Shown: in pieces, positions 7,514-15,126 of the stretch
Layout: each line of letters starts with the position of its first letter
How positions within the stretch are numbered: position 1 is the first letter of the stretch
Assembly: GCA_015206945.1 (NCBI GenBank)
Contig: JADEXV010000059.1
Span: forward strand, 1-35,411
DNA length: 35,411 bases
Source of the DNA: Nostocales cyanobacterium LEGE 12452
GTDB lineage: Bacteria > Cyanobacteriota > Cyanobacteriia > Cyanobacteriales > Nostocaceae
Reading direction: 5' to 3'
Program-made: the position numbers and the translations under genes
Notes under the pieces: generated by a model
Databases searched by the model: none
What the model was told of the DNA's origin: nothing
Seen by the model: only the letters and a program-made list of their open reading frames with translations

Positions 7514-8134
7514 TTACGGGTGATAATTTCGACATTCTGGTGCATTGGGGTTTTCCTTGCAGTATTCTTCAAAAGAGACTTTAGCTGATATCATACCCTC
7601 AGCTTTCTGATGAGCTGCTTCTGCCTGAAGTTCTTCTACCTCATCCCAGGCAGCTGCACAGGCTTTAGAATAAGCACCTTGTTCAGTGCAAATAGCACGA
7701 GCCTGCTCAATTGCTTTTTGAATTCTCTCCTCCAGCAGTAGCGCTTTTGGCGCTTCCACAAAGTCGCTTTTAGTCAAAATGTCGGTAATCGAGATGATGC
7801 CCAACAACTTGCCTTGAATCACAGGTGCGCGATGAATACCAGTATTAGCAAATAACCGCGCTACATATTCCACACCCAAATCAGGATTGACTACAATGCA
7901 GGGCTTGCTCATAATTTCGTAAACCCGCACTTGCTTTGGATCTTTACCGTAGGCTGTGATCTTATAGACAATATCCGTTGCTGTGACAATGCCATAAGCA
8001 TCATTCTCATGGCGGCAATCTACAACCAGCGCCCGCAATCCTTTATCCTTCATCAGCCCCACCGCTTCAGCAACAGTTGCCGAACCGCGAATGGTAACTA
8101 CGTCTTTGGTCATGATATCTTCAGCTTTCATCAT
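7514..8134 (-). CDS. CBS-domain protein fused to CP12
   Basis: 206 residues. A pair of CBS domains (about 1-125: MKAEDIMTKDVVTI...IVTATDIV and VYEIMSKPCIVV...IISITDILT) is joined to a full CP12 domain (about 133-206). CP12 features seen are both cysteine pairs (AICTEQGAYSKAC and YCKENPNAPEC) and the core AWDEVEEL. CP12 binds GAPDH and phosphoribulokinase in the dark to shut down the Calvin cycle; CBS pairs sense adenosine nucleotides. CBS-CP12 fusions are a known cyanobacterial variant. I placed the start at 8134 rather than 8197 because AGGAG (reverse strand, 8144-8148) lies nine bases upstream and the CBS domain begins immediately. Confidence 0.93.
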   Translation of the reverse strand: MMKAEDIMTKDVVTIRGSATVAEAVGLMKDKGLRALVVDCRHENDAYGIVTATDIVYKITAYGKDPKQVRVYEIMSKPCIVVNPDLGVEYVARLFANTGIHRAPVIQGKLLGIISITDILTKSDFVEAPKALLLEERIQKAIEQARAICTEQGAYSKACAAAWDEVEELQAEAAHQKAEGMISAKVSFEEYCKENPNAPECRNYHP

Positions 8135-8539
8135 TGCTGTAGTCTCCTGGTTAATAGTCCGGTGCAGCACTGCGCCCTCATGGACGTATGGAAGCATTGC
8201 AGCGCACAGTTTGCTAACTAGAAAGCAAAAAAAAGTTGAACTTTTGCCCAGCTACAACAATAAATTAGACCAGTTGTCAACTTATGATGTTATCCAATGT
8301 AACCAATGCCCAAAAAGTAATCATAAATTGTGTTGAAGAAGAATTCAGGAGTTAGAATTCAGGAGTCAGAATCAAGATGCTCTCTACGAGACGCTAAAAG
8401 CGTAGCTTGCCTCTCTGTAAGAGTATGCAGACTCGCTTGCCGTCGGCGCTATCTGCTTTTTCGGTCAGAATACCTTTCCTGTATTCTGACTCCTGACTCC
8501 TGAATTCTGTTCGATAATATTTTGCCGATTAACAAATAT
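8135..8539. repeat. Intergenic region with a large inverted dispersed repeat
   Basis: No gene is visible. GAATTCAGGAGTTAGAATTC and AGGAGTCAGAAT (8341-8372) are mirrored by ATTCTGACTCCTGACTCC and TGAATTC (about 8481-8507). Between them lie Nostoc-type repeat pieces (CTCTACGAGACGCT, AAGCGTAGCTTGCC, CTTGCCGTCGGCG). The element resembles the ends of the copies at 15007 and 29565 but has a different interior. The promoter of the CBS-CP12 gene should lie at 8150-8290; TGTCAA at 8275-8280 is a possible reverse-strand -35, without a good -10. Confidence 0.6.
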
Positions 8540-9136
8540 TTATTTTTTAATTGCCGAAAATTGCCGCATTTTCCAGAAATAGCTAGAAATCAAATTGGTA
8601 ATCATATGAGCAACAATCGGCACTAACAAATTGCCCGTGAGCAGGGCGCTATATGCCAATATCATCCCGACAATTGTTGCCCAAATTACATAAGGCCATT
8701 GTTGTGAACCGCTAAAATGCAAGATGCCAAAGCAAAGACTGGATACAATTACAGCTGTCAGATCGGAGCCTAAAGCTGGTAGCATCACACCTCTAAATAA
8801 CAATTCTTCACTCAACCCTGGTAGCAACCCCAGCCAAATTAAATCTGGCAAAGCTAAAGGCTTCAGTATTACTTCTAGGTAATAATCTGCACTTTTACGA
8901 TAGGCAGTCCATAGGCGGTAAGTTAAGCCACTTAACGCGGTGAGTACAAACCCCAACCCTACACCTAACAGCGCTTCTCTTGGATTCAAGTCCCAAGAAA
9001 ATAGCGAAAAGTTGCCAAAGTATAACGAAAGTTTAGCGACTATCAACAAAATGATTGCAGTCGCTCCCATCGCCCCAAGTATTTGGATGCGCGTCAGGTA
9101 TGGAATTTCTGGCTCTTGCTTTTGTTGTTCAATCAC
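8540..9136 (-). CDS. CPBP-family intramembrane glutamic endopeptidase
   Basis: 198 residues with several membrane segments and the three CPBP/Abi motifs: E110-E111-LLF-R115-G, FGILH140F, and H177-MIT-N181. The family covers CAAX-processing proteases and bacteriocin-immunity proteins; active residues lie within the membrane. In cyanobacteria and plastids some members affect photosynthetic membrane proteins, but the substrate here is unknown. Translation appears to begin at GTG with no good ribosome site. The 5' side is filled with tandem heptamers. Confidence 0.9.
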   Translation of the reverse strand: MIEQQKQEPEIPYLTRIQILGAMGATAIILLIVAKLSLYFGNFSLFSWDLNPREALLGVGLGFVLTALSGLTYRLWTAYRKSADYYLEVILKPLALPDLIWLGLLPGLSEELLFRGVMLPALGSDLTAVIVSSLCFGILHFSGSQQWPYVIWATIVGMILAYSALLTGNLLVPIVAHMITNLISSYFWKMRQFSAIKK

Positions 9137-9152
9137 AGGTTTTTAATTTTTA

Positions 9153-9273
9153 AGGGGCATTGGGCATTGCGCATTGGGCATTGCGCATGTGGGGTAGAAG
9201 AGCAGGGAGAGAATAACTAACGACTAATGACTAATGACTAATGACTAATGACAAATAACTAATGACTAATTGA
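9153..9273. repeat. Tandem heptanucleotide (STRR) arrays
   Basis: Two types lie together: GGGCATT/GCGCATT units at about 9156-9188 and GACTAAT (ACTAATG) units at about 9215-9270. Short tandemly repeated repetitive sequences of seven bases are characteristic of heterocystous cyanobacteria. The second array runs into the coding end of the DUF3326 gene and supplies its last codons and stop. Confidence 0.85.
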
Positions 9274-10323
9274 CTGCAAAGGTAATAATTTGGGACGGAG
9301 AGCGGAGGGATTGATGCCTGCTTTATGTGCTACCAATACACCTACTGCTTCTAAATATGAGTTTACCTGTATAGATTTGATCCCCAAGGGGTGGGCAGGA
9401 ACTTTTATCAGAGTTTTGTTTTCTTCTACTGTAATTATTTGGCATCGTCTTTGGCTTAAACTCAGTAAAGCACTGCTACCACAAGCATTTGCTGGTACGA
9501 TCGCAGCATCCACTTCATCTACCCAAATATCTTCTTGCTGCGATTCGATTGCTCCTTTTTCTACTATAAATTGTGGGGCACGACTTAATCCTACAAGCAC
9601 GCAGGGCAAAAAGGTATAGCCCAATTCTTCGGCGGCGGAACGGGGAGATAAATCAGGTTGTGGAGGTTCGCTCAAAAGCGCGGGAGAATGGGCGCAAGGA
9701 ATTTGAAAGGTTCGTACTAGCAAATGGCTAATTACGGCTTCTGCACCCGCTAAAGGATCTACGCCTTCACCGTGGCGGTATTTTTGTACTGCCTCCTCAT
9801 CCATATCATCGGGGAAACGGGCAACAACTGTGATCGCTTCTGCCCCTGCTTTTTTAATTAATATCTCAGCTGCCCGTAATAAACTATCCGGGTTGCCAAT
9901 TGTTCCCCAACTCGCTCCCGATGCTGTAGTCCGTAATTCTACATTTAATGGCGCATCAGTAATTACATAATCTGTTAAGGTCAATCCTAGAGTTGCTCTG
10001 ACTGCATCGGCGGCTTGTATATGTCGTAGTCGCAATTCTGGCTCAATGCCTTGGTCTAAAAGTAAACCTACTTTATTAGTGCGGACTGGACGCAAACCCC
10101 AACATCCAGAGGCGAATTTGTCAAGTCCATAACCTTCAACATAAAAAGTATTTGGGAGATTCCAATACAAACTTGCGCCATTGAGAACATTGGGATGAGT
10201 AATTAGGCGATCGCAAACCTGTGCCATAACTTTGGCAACAGGCAAAGCATCTCCTGCATAACCCCCAATGGCAGCCCCAACGCCAGTTGGTACGATTAAT
10301 ATAGCGGTGTATGGACGTTGCAT
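9259..10323 (-). CDS. DUF3326 domain-containing protein
   Basis: 354 residues, full length for the DUF3326 family found in cyanobacteria and plants. Recognisable stretches include the N-terminal ILIVPTGVGAAIGGYAGDALP, the SGCWGLRPVRTNKVGLLLDQGIEPELR segment, DPLAGAEAVISHLL, and VPANACGSSALLSL. No catalytic role is established. The last residues (SISH and the stop) come from an STRR array, so the natural C-terminus may have been eroded or extended by the repeat. Confidence 0.88.
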   Translation of the reverse strand: MQRPYTAILIVPTGVGAAIGGYAGDALPVAKVMAQVCDRLITHPNVLNGASLYWNLPNTFYVEGYGLDKFASGCWGLRPVRTNKVGLLLDQGIEPELRLRHIQAADAVRATLGLTLTDYVITDAPLNVELRTTASGASWGTIGNPDSLLRAAEILIKKAGAEAITVVARFPDDMDEEAVQKYRHGEGVDPLAGAEAVISHLLVRTFQIPCAHSPALLSEPPQPDLSPRSAAEELGYTFLPCVLVGLSRAPQFIVEKGAIESQQEDIWVDEVDAAIVPANACGSSALLSLSQRRCQIITVEENKTLIKVPAHPLGIKSIQVNSYLEAVGVLVAHKAGINPSALRPKLLPLQSISH

Positions 10324-10767
10324 ATCGAGTTAGTTATTCCTTGTGCTTGATGTGCTTGATAAGCTGTTATGCAGCTACTTTTAATAAACAGCACATTGGA
10401 GTTATTTTTTAGGCAAACCCTACGCAGTATTGACCAAGCCCCGTTGGGGCAGGGTATAGGGTGTAGGGTGTCAAATGTAAAATGTAGGGAAAAAAATAGC
10501 CCCAACAACTGGTGGATATAAGCCCCGTCTTTTAAGACGATTGCACCCGTAGGGGTTTCAAGCCCCGTTCAATGCCGTATCCCCTACACCCCACACCCTA
10601 CTCCCTACACCCTTTCTTGTTGACACAGATAGGGTTTCACTGAATTCTACACATAGTTAGATGAAATATTGCCGCCAAGTTTCTTATCTTGAAATTACAG
10701 CTTAGAGTTGTTACTCCGTTCAGCTCAAAGATGGAAAAAACACCAGGAGTATAACTTGAGTCCTACT
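10324..10767. repeat. Intergenic region with inverted G-rich tandem repeats and hairpins
   Basis: GGGTGTA-type heptamers at about 10453-10473 are mirrored by TACACCC/CACACCC units at about 10580-10611. Between them is a perfect 14-base palindrome, CGTCTTTTAAGACG (10526-10539), flanked by AGCCCCG. TTGACA at 10620-10625 is a possible -35 for the DUF4126 gene without a convincing -10. No gene was found. Confidence 0.55.
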
Positions 10768-11397
10768 ATGGATTTAAATTCTTTGTTGAATCTAAATACA
10801 TTTATTGAATTATTACTGGGGATTAGTTTGAGCGCGGCGGCTGGCTTCCGAGTATTTGTACCACTGCTAGCATTGAGTGTGGCTTCAGTTTTTGGACATT
10901 TTGATTTGCCGACTAACTTTGATTGGCTGGAAACACCTCAAGCTGTAATTGTATTTGCTGCCGCTTGTTCGCTAGAAATTATCGGTTATTACATTCCTTG
11001 GTTGGATCATCTGCTGGATATTGTAGCCACTCCTGCGGCATTTATCGCCGGGACAATCGTCACAGCATCCGTTGCTCCAGAGATGAATCCACTGGTGCAA
11101 TGGACGTTAGCTTTAGTTGCTGGTGGTGGAACCGCAGGATTAACTCAGGGATTAACGAATATATTGCGGATAAGTTCTACTGGCGTTTCAGGTGGATTAA
11201 CCAATCCTGTTGTGTCAACCATTGAGTTGCTCATCGCTATCGGACTGTCTGTGCTGGCGCTAGCTTTACCAGTGGTAGCAGGAACGATTGTGATTGGTTT
11301 TCTAATAATAGCTATTCAAAGAATCTGGAGTTTCTTTTTCAATAAAATATCTTCTCAAACTACTGAAACCGTTTCTCCATCAAGAGAATTGGGATAA
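10768..11397 (+). CDS. DUF4126 integral membrane protein
   Basis: 209 residues from the ATG at 10768 (MDLNSLLNLNTFIELLLG). A TTG start 60 bases upstream would add a basic, non-conserved-looking leader and is less likely. About five hydrophobic helices are seen, with the DUF4126 features GISLSAAAGFRVFVPLLALS, IPWLDHLLDIVATPAAFIAGT and a glycine-rich AGGGTAGLTQG loop. The family function is unknown. The last membrane helix is followed by a polar tail. Confidence 0.85.
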   Translation: MDLNSLLNLNTFIELLLGISLSAAAGFRVFVPLLALSVASVFGHFDLPTNFDWLETPQAVIVFAAACSLEIIGYYIPWLDHLLDIVATPAAFIAGTIVTASVAPEMNPLVQWTLALVAGGGTAGLTQGLTNILRISSTGVSGGLTNPVVSTIELLIAIGLSVLALALPVVAGTIVIGFLIIAIQRIWSFFFNKISSQTTETVSPSRELG

Positions 11398-11502
11398 GTA
11401 TTTATGGATTTGTTTCATCACTGCGACGCCGAATAGCCCGTCGTAGACATCGCAATTATAAAGCGATCGCAGTCTTAGAGTGTGTTAGCGCAAAAGCGTA
11501 AC
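11398..11502. other. Intergenic spacer before the minisatellite
   Basis: Contains pieces of dispersed repeats (CCGTCGTAGACATCGC; GTTAGCGCAAAAGCGTAACG at about 11484-11503) and one HIP1 octamer. No gene is seen. Confidence 0.4.
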
Positions 11503-11775
11503 GCACCTTTGATACTCGTGAATTAACCTCAGAGCTTCGTCGATGAACCTCAAAGCTTCGTCAATGAACCTCAGAGCTTCGTCGATGAACCTCAGAGCTT
11601 CGTCGATGAACCTCAGAGCTTCGTCGATGAACCTCAAAGCTTCGTCGATGAACCTCAAAGCTTCGTCGATGAACCTCAAAGCTTCGTCGATGAACCTCAA
11701 AGCTTCGTGAATGAACCTCAGAGCTTTGTCAATGAGTCTTTTATCTCCGTTAACGAGTCTTTTATACTCGTGAAT
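11503..11775. repeat. 21-bp minisatellite, 13 units
   Basis: The unit begins GAACCTCAGAGCTTCG and repeats every 21 bases from 11503 to 11775. The central ten or so units are nearly identical (mainly AGAG/AAAG and TCG/TCA variants); the outer units are divergent (TTTGATACTCGTGAAT at the left; GAGTCTTTTATCTCCG and GAGTCTTTTATACTCG at the right) but keep exact phase. Because 21 is a multiple of three, frames stay open: the reverse strand reads as FIDEALR repeated eight times and the forward strand as EPQSFVD. No start signal or ribosome site supports either as a gene. Confidence 0.92.
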
Positions 11776-11952
11776 GAGTGAATGTTATTGCGAGGGTAGT
11801 GATGTCTACAACGGGCTACACCTACGCACCCAGCTAATTTAAACATTACAGCCCTTTCTATGCAGATAGAACACATTAATCTAGCCCCACTCCCCATAAC
11901 CTGCGATACACTAATCTGGTAAATATCCCTACAGAGTTGGTGAGGTTGGCAG

Positions 11953-12490
11953 GTGACAAACGAAGAATTGTTGCAAATTATTGAACAAGCTGCCAGGGAA
12001 AAGGAAACGGTGCTAGACCTCGATAACAATCAACTCAGCAGCCTGCCGCCAGAAATCTGCCAACTCTCCAACTTGACTCAGCTATCCCTCTATAACAATC
12101 AACTCAGTAGCCTGCCGCTAGAAATCTGCCAACTCTCCAACTTGACTTGGCTATCCCTCAATAACAATCAACTCAGCAACCTGCCGCCAGAAATCTGCCA
12201 ACTCTCCATGACAATTCTATTCCTCGATAACAATCCACAATTAAGCTCGCCGCCGCCTGAAATTGTTGAGCAGGGAACGGAGGCAATTTTGAACTATCTT
12301 CGAGCCAAGTTAGAAGCTAAAGGATAATATCTTTCGTAAGCTGCTAGTAGTTGGTGAAGAGGATGTGGGTAAAACATCATTAACAGCGCTACACGATGAA
12401 GACTTTCACACCCACGAATCCACTACCCACGGCATTGAAATTAAATGGCTTTTAACAGCACTATTGCAGGGATTATCAAGGTATATTTGA
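11953..12490 (+). pseudogene. Truncated, frameshifted LRR-Roc (ROCO) protein gene
   Basis: An intact first part (11953-12327, GTG start) encodes 124 residues with leucine-rich repeats of the 23-residue bacterial type (LSSLPPEICQLSNLTQLSL, three to four copies), ending in VEQGTEAILNYLRAKLEAKG, which in ROCO proteins leads directly into a Roc GTPase. A TAA then ends the frame. In the +1 frame from 12338 the expected GTPase begins at once: KLLVVGEEDVGKTSLTALHD (P-loop GxxxVGKTS), then STTHGIEIKWLL, ending at TGA 12488-12490. So the stop and frameshift separate the LRR from the Roc part, and the rest of Roc plus COR is gone. The 124-residue LRR peptide could still be made. Confidence 0.82.
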
Positions 12491-12622
12491 CTAGAATTAA
12501 GGTATTATAGCGATGATTATTTGGATACCATAAGCGGTAGGGGTTTACGGAAGTGCGCCTCTACAAAGGATACGCCAGTTTAGCTATAAATTAATATCTA
12601 CCGTTTTACGGGTATTAGAAAA

Positions 12623-13501
12623 ATGAAGTTTACAGACTGGGTGACTAGGGTGCTACTAATCTGGCTGATGTTCGCCACTTTAATTGTAGTGCTGCTAATT
12701 GGACGAGCGACAAAATTACACAACAATCCGACAACCTCCCGTGCATCCAATCCACCGGTTACAGCTTTCAGTAAATATCCCCAGGCGCAATTTCAATCAG
12801 CGAAAGAGCCAGAGAAGAAATTTCAAAATGTTATCAAGTCCCCAGTCAAGACTAACCAGCCTGTAGCAAGGTATGTAACCACTCAAGCTTTTGCACAGTA
12901 CAGACCTAATTATGAAGTTGTCGCAGTTAACCCAACTAACTATGGAGAACGGTACGCCCAAGATGCTAACGGCGTTCCTCTCAACAATCAACCAATTATC
13001 GTCATCCATGAAACTGGTTATTCAGCTTCTAGCGCCATCAATTTCTTTCAAGTAGCCCATGACGATGAAAGTGTGCAAGCAAGTTACCACGCTTTAATCA
13101 AGTTAGACGGAACGGTGGTTTATCTAGTACCACCAGATAAGCGGGCTTTTGGTGCAGCTAACTCAGTATTTGAGACTCCACAGGGAGTAGAAACTGTGCA
13201 GACTAATCCGACTTTACCCGCGTCTGTGAATAATTTTGCTTATCATGTCTCTTTGGAAACACCGCCAGATAGTTATGACAGTGGCAGTCAACAAACCCAT
13301 AGCGGCTATACGGAGGCTCAATATCATTCTCTTGCTTGGTTAATTGCTCAAAGTCAAGTCCCAGACGATCGCATCACTACCCATAAACTAGTAGATCGTT
13401 CTAGTAAAAAAGTTGACCCGATAAATTTTGATGGGAATAAATTTCTCAGCTTACTTAATACTTATCGTCAGGTTAGACCAATTTATCGAGTCAGCAAGTA
13501 A
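12623..13501 (+). CDS. N-acetylmuramoyl-L-alanine amidase, type 2 (PGRP/AmpD-like)
   Basis: 292 residues. An N-terminal membrane anchor (about 10-28) is followed by a Pro/Gln-rich linker and an Amidase_2 domain (about 118-278). Zinc ligands are visible as H129 (IIVIHET), H254 (ITTHK) and D265 (KKVDP), with the substrate-site strand ASYHALIKLDGTVVYLV between them. The enzyme cleaves the amide between muramic acid and the stem peptide, outside the inner membrane. The last base of its TAA stop begins an AATTCAGGAGTC-type dispersed repeat. It is likely monocistronic. Confidence 0.9.
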   Translation: MKFTDWVTRVLLIWLMFATLIVVLLIGRATKLHNNPTTSRASNPPVTAFSKYPQAQFQSAKEPEKKFQNVIKSPVKTNQPVARYVTTQAFAQYRPNYEVVAVNPTNYGERYAQDANGVPLNNQPIIVIHETGYSASSAINFFQVAHDDESVQASYHALIKLDGTVVYLVPPDKRAFGAANSVFETPQGVETVQTNPTLPASVNNFAYHVSLETPPDSYDSGSQQTHSGYTEAQYHSLAWLIAQSQVPDDRITTHKLVDRSSKKVDPINFDGNKFLSLLNTYRQVRPIYRVSK

Positions 13502-13600
13502 TTCAGGAGTCAGGTGGTCGCCGAGCGCAGTCGAGGTGAGTCAGAATTCAGAAGTAAAACAGGCTTTATGCCTAGCTTATAGATAGAATTTTGAATTGTT
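13501..13600. repeat. Dispersed repeat, partial copy A of the ATACAGC-type family
   Basis: ATTCAGGAGTCAGG, then a GTCGCCGAGCGCAGTCGAGG piece, then AGAATTCAGAAGTAAAACAG and GCTTTATGCCTAGCTT. The last part matches the core of the copies at 15007 and 29565 (AAGTAAAACAGGCTTTAT). The right end has decayed and the left end appears interrupted by the other repeat. Confidence 0.65.
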
Positions 13601-13664
13601 AACTTGCTCAAGAAGGCGCGATCGCGTCAAAATAAGAGTTAAGACGCTGTAATCTAACTTAACA

Positions 13665-14921
13665 ATGACCATAACGCAGCTTGAGCAAATTTCCCCTCAA
13701 CTAACACCGCCAAATGAGCGGGGATATGAATATGATTTGGTAATTGTCGGCGGTGGGATTATTGGGTTAACTCTAGCCTCTGCTTTAAAAGATTCTGGCT
13801 TGAGTATTTTGCTAATTGAGGCAAAAGTGGCATCAGCGGCGGTAGCCAAGGGACAAGCTTATGCAGTTCATCAGCTTTCGTCGCTAATTTATCAAGGAAT
13901 TGGTGTTTGGGACAAAATGTTGCCTCAAATCGCCAAGTATTGCCGAGTCCGTCTTTCGGATGCCGATCATCCCGATGTGGTGGAATTTACCACAGATGAT
14001 ATAAATACAGCAGAGTTGGGTTATGTGGCGGAACACCAAGCTTTGTTGCAGCCGTTGCAAGATTTTGTCCAAAATTGCCCCAATGTGACTTATTTGTGTC
14101 CGGCGGAAGTGGTAAATACGCAATACCAGCAGAATATAGTCGCCATTGAGATCAAAATTGCCGATCAACTAAAGACAGTTCGCAGCAAATTAGTTGTAGC
14201 AGCAGATGGATCGCGATCGCCAATTCGGCAAGCGGCTGGAATCAAAACTTCGGGCTGGAAATATTGGCAGTCTTGCATTGTGGCATTTGTCAAACCAGAA
14301 AAACCCCACAATAACACCGCTTACGAAAGATTTTGGTCTAGCGGCCCCTTTGCGATTTTACCTTTACCGGGGAACCGTTGCCGCATTGTCTGGACTGCCC
14401 CCCATGAAGAAGCAAAAGCTTTGTGTGCTTTAAATGATGAGCAATTTTTGGCAGAACTAACCCGCCGCTATGGCGATCAGATGGGGAAATTGGAATTACT
14501 AGGCGATCGCTTTGTTTTCCAAGTACAACTCATGCAAAGCGATCGCTACGTTCTCCCGCGACTAGCATTAATTGGTGATGCGGCACACAATTGCCATCCC
14601 GTCGGCGGACAAGGTTTAAATTTGGGTATTCGGGATGCAGCAGCTTTGGCGCAAGTAATTCAAGCAGCGCACAAAGCAGGTAAAGATATTGGCAATATTC
14701 AGATTCTCAAAGGTTATGAACGCTGGCGCAAGCTAGAGAATCTGACAATTTTAGGTTTCACCGATATGTTAGATCGGATGTTCTCTAATAATTTCTTCCC
14801 TGTGGTGGTGGTTCGTCGCTTAGGTTTATGGTTCTTGCAGCGAGTACCTGTATTAAAAGTATTTATGCTGAAATTGATGATTGGCTTGAAGGGGCGGACT
14901 CCAGAATTAGCAAAACGATAA
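13665..14921 (+). CDS. UbiH-like FAD-dependent hydroxylase
   Basis: 418 residues. An FAD-binding GGGIIG (29-34) within DLVIVGGGIIGLTLASAL is followed by the second conserved DG motif (VVAADGSRSPIRQAAG) and the third, LIGDAAHNCHPVGGQGLNLG, from about residue 302. This is the UbiH/UbiF/Coq6 flavoprotein class, which hydroxylates quinone-ring precursors with NAD(P)H and O2. Cyanobacteria make plastoquinone rather than ubiquinone, so the actual substrate is open: prenylquinone or carotenoid-like ring oxidation are possibilities. Downstream lie non-coding bases and a MITE-like repeat. Confidence 0.85.
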   Translation: MTITQLEQISPQLTPPNERGYEYDLVIVGGGIIGLTLASALKDSGLSILLIEAKVASAAVAKGQAYAVHQLSSLIYQGIGVWDKMLPQIAKYCRVRLSDADHPDVVEFTTDDINTAELGYVAEHQALLQPLQDFVQNCPNVTYLCPAEVVNTQYQQNIVAIEIKIADQLKTVRSKLVVAADGSRSPIRQAAGIKTSGWKYWQSCIVAFVKPEKPHNNTAYERFWSSGPFAILPLPGNRCRIVWTAPHEEAKALCALNDEQFLAELTRRYGDQMGKLELLGDRFVFQVQLMQSDRYVLPRLALIGDAAHNCHPVGGQGLNLGIRDAAALAQVIQAAHKAGKDIGNIQILKGYERWRKLENLTILGFTDMLDRMFSNNFFPVVVVRRLGLWFLQRVPVLKVFMLKLMIGLKGRTPELAKR

Positions 14922-15006
14922 GGCTTGAGAATGTCATGGAGGAAGACAAAGAGAAAACCTCATAGACAAATCTATGAACTGCAAAAAGAAAAGATCGCGA
15001 TCGCTG

Positions 15007-15123
15007 ATACAGCCAATTTCAAGGAAAGTAAAGTACACAACGATTCGTCTCAAAGCCAGGTATCAAGCCTGTTTTACTTCAGAATTTTGACTCCTGAATT
15101 CTGACTCCTGAATTCTGCTGTAC
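15007..15123 (-). repeat. MITE-like element, copy B
   Basis: On the reverse strand the element starts GTACAGCAGAATTC, carries two AATTCAGGAGTC units, the core GAAGTAAAACAGGCTTGATA and CCTGGCTTTG, and ends CCTTGAAATTGGCTGTAT. The ends form an imperfect inverted repeat (ATACAGC.../...GCTGTAT type). It aligns along its length with copy C at 29565-29672 and lies just outside the M50 protease stop. Confidence 0.75.
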
Positions 15124-15126
15124 TTT

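Noticed and set aside
8135-8197. 21-residue extension at the CBS-CP12 start
   Set aside because: A good AGGAG precedes the inner ATG and the extra residues do not belong to the CBS domain.
10449-10611. Possible CRISPR-like array from repeated AGCCCCG/GTAGGGG motifs
   Set aside because: Repeats are short heptamers in inverted orientation without regular spacers or cas genes.
11485-11700. Reverse-strand 71-residue frame made of FIDEALR repeats as a gene
   Set aside because: It is open because the 21-bp unit has no stop in that frame; other frames are open too, and there is no ribosome site or flanking domain. Kept as a repeat and a finding.
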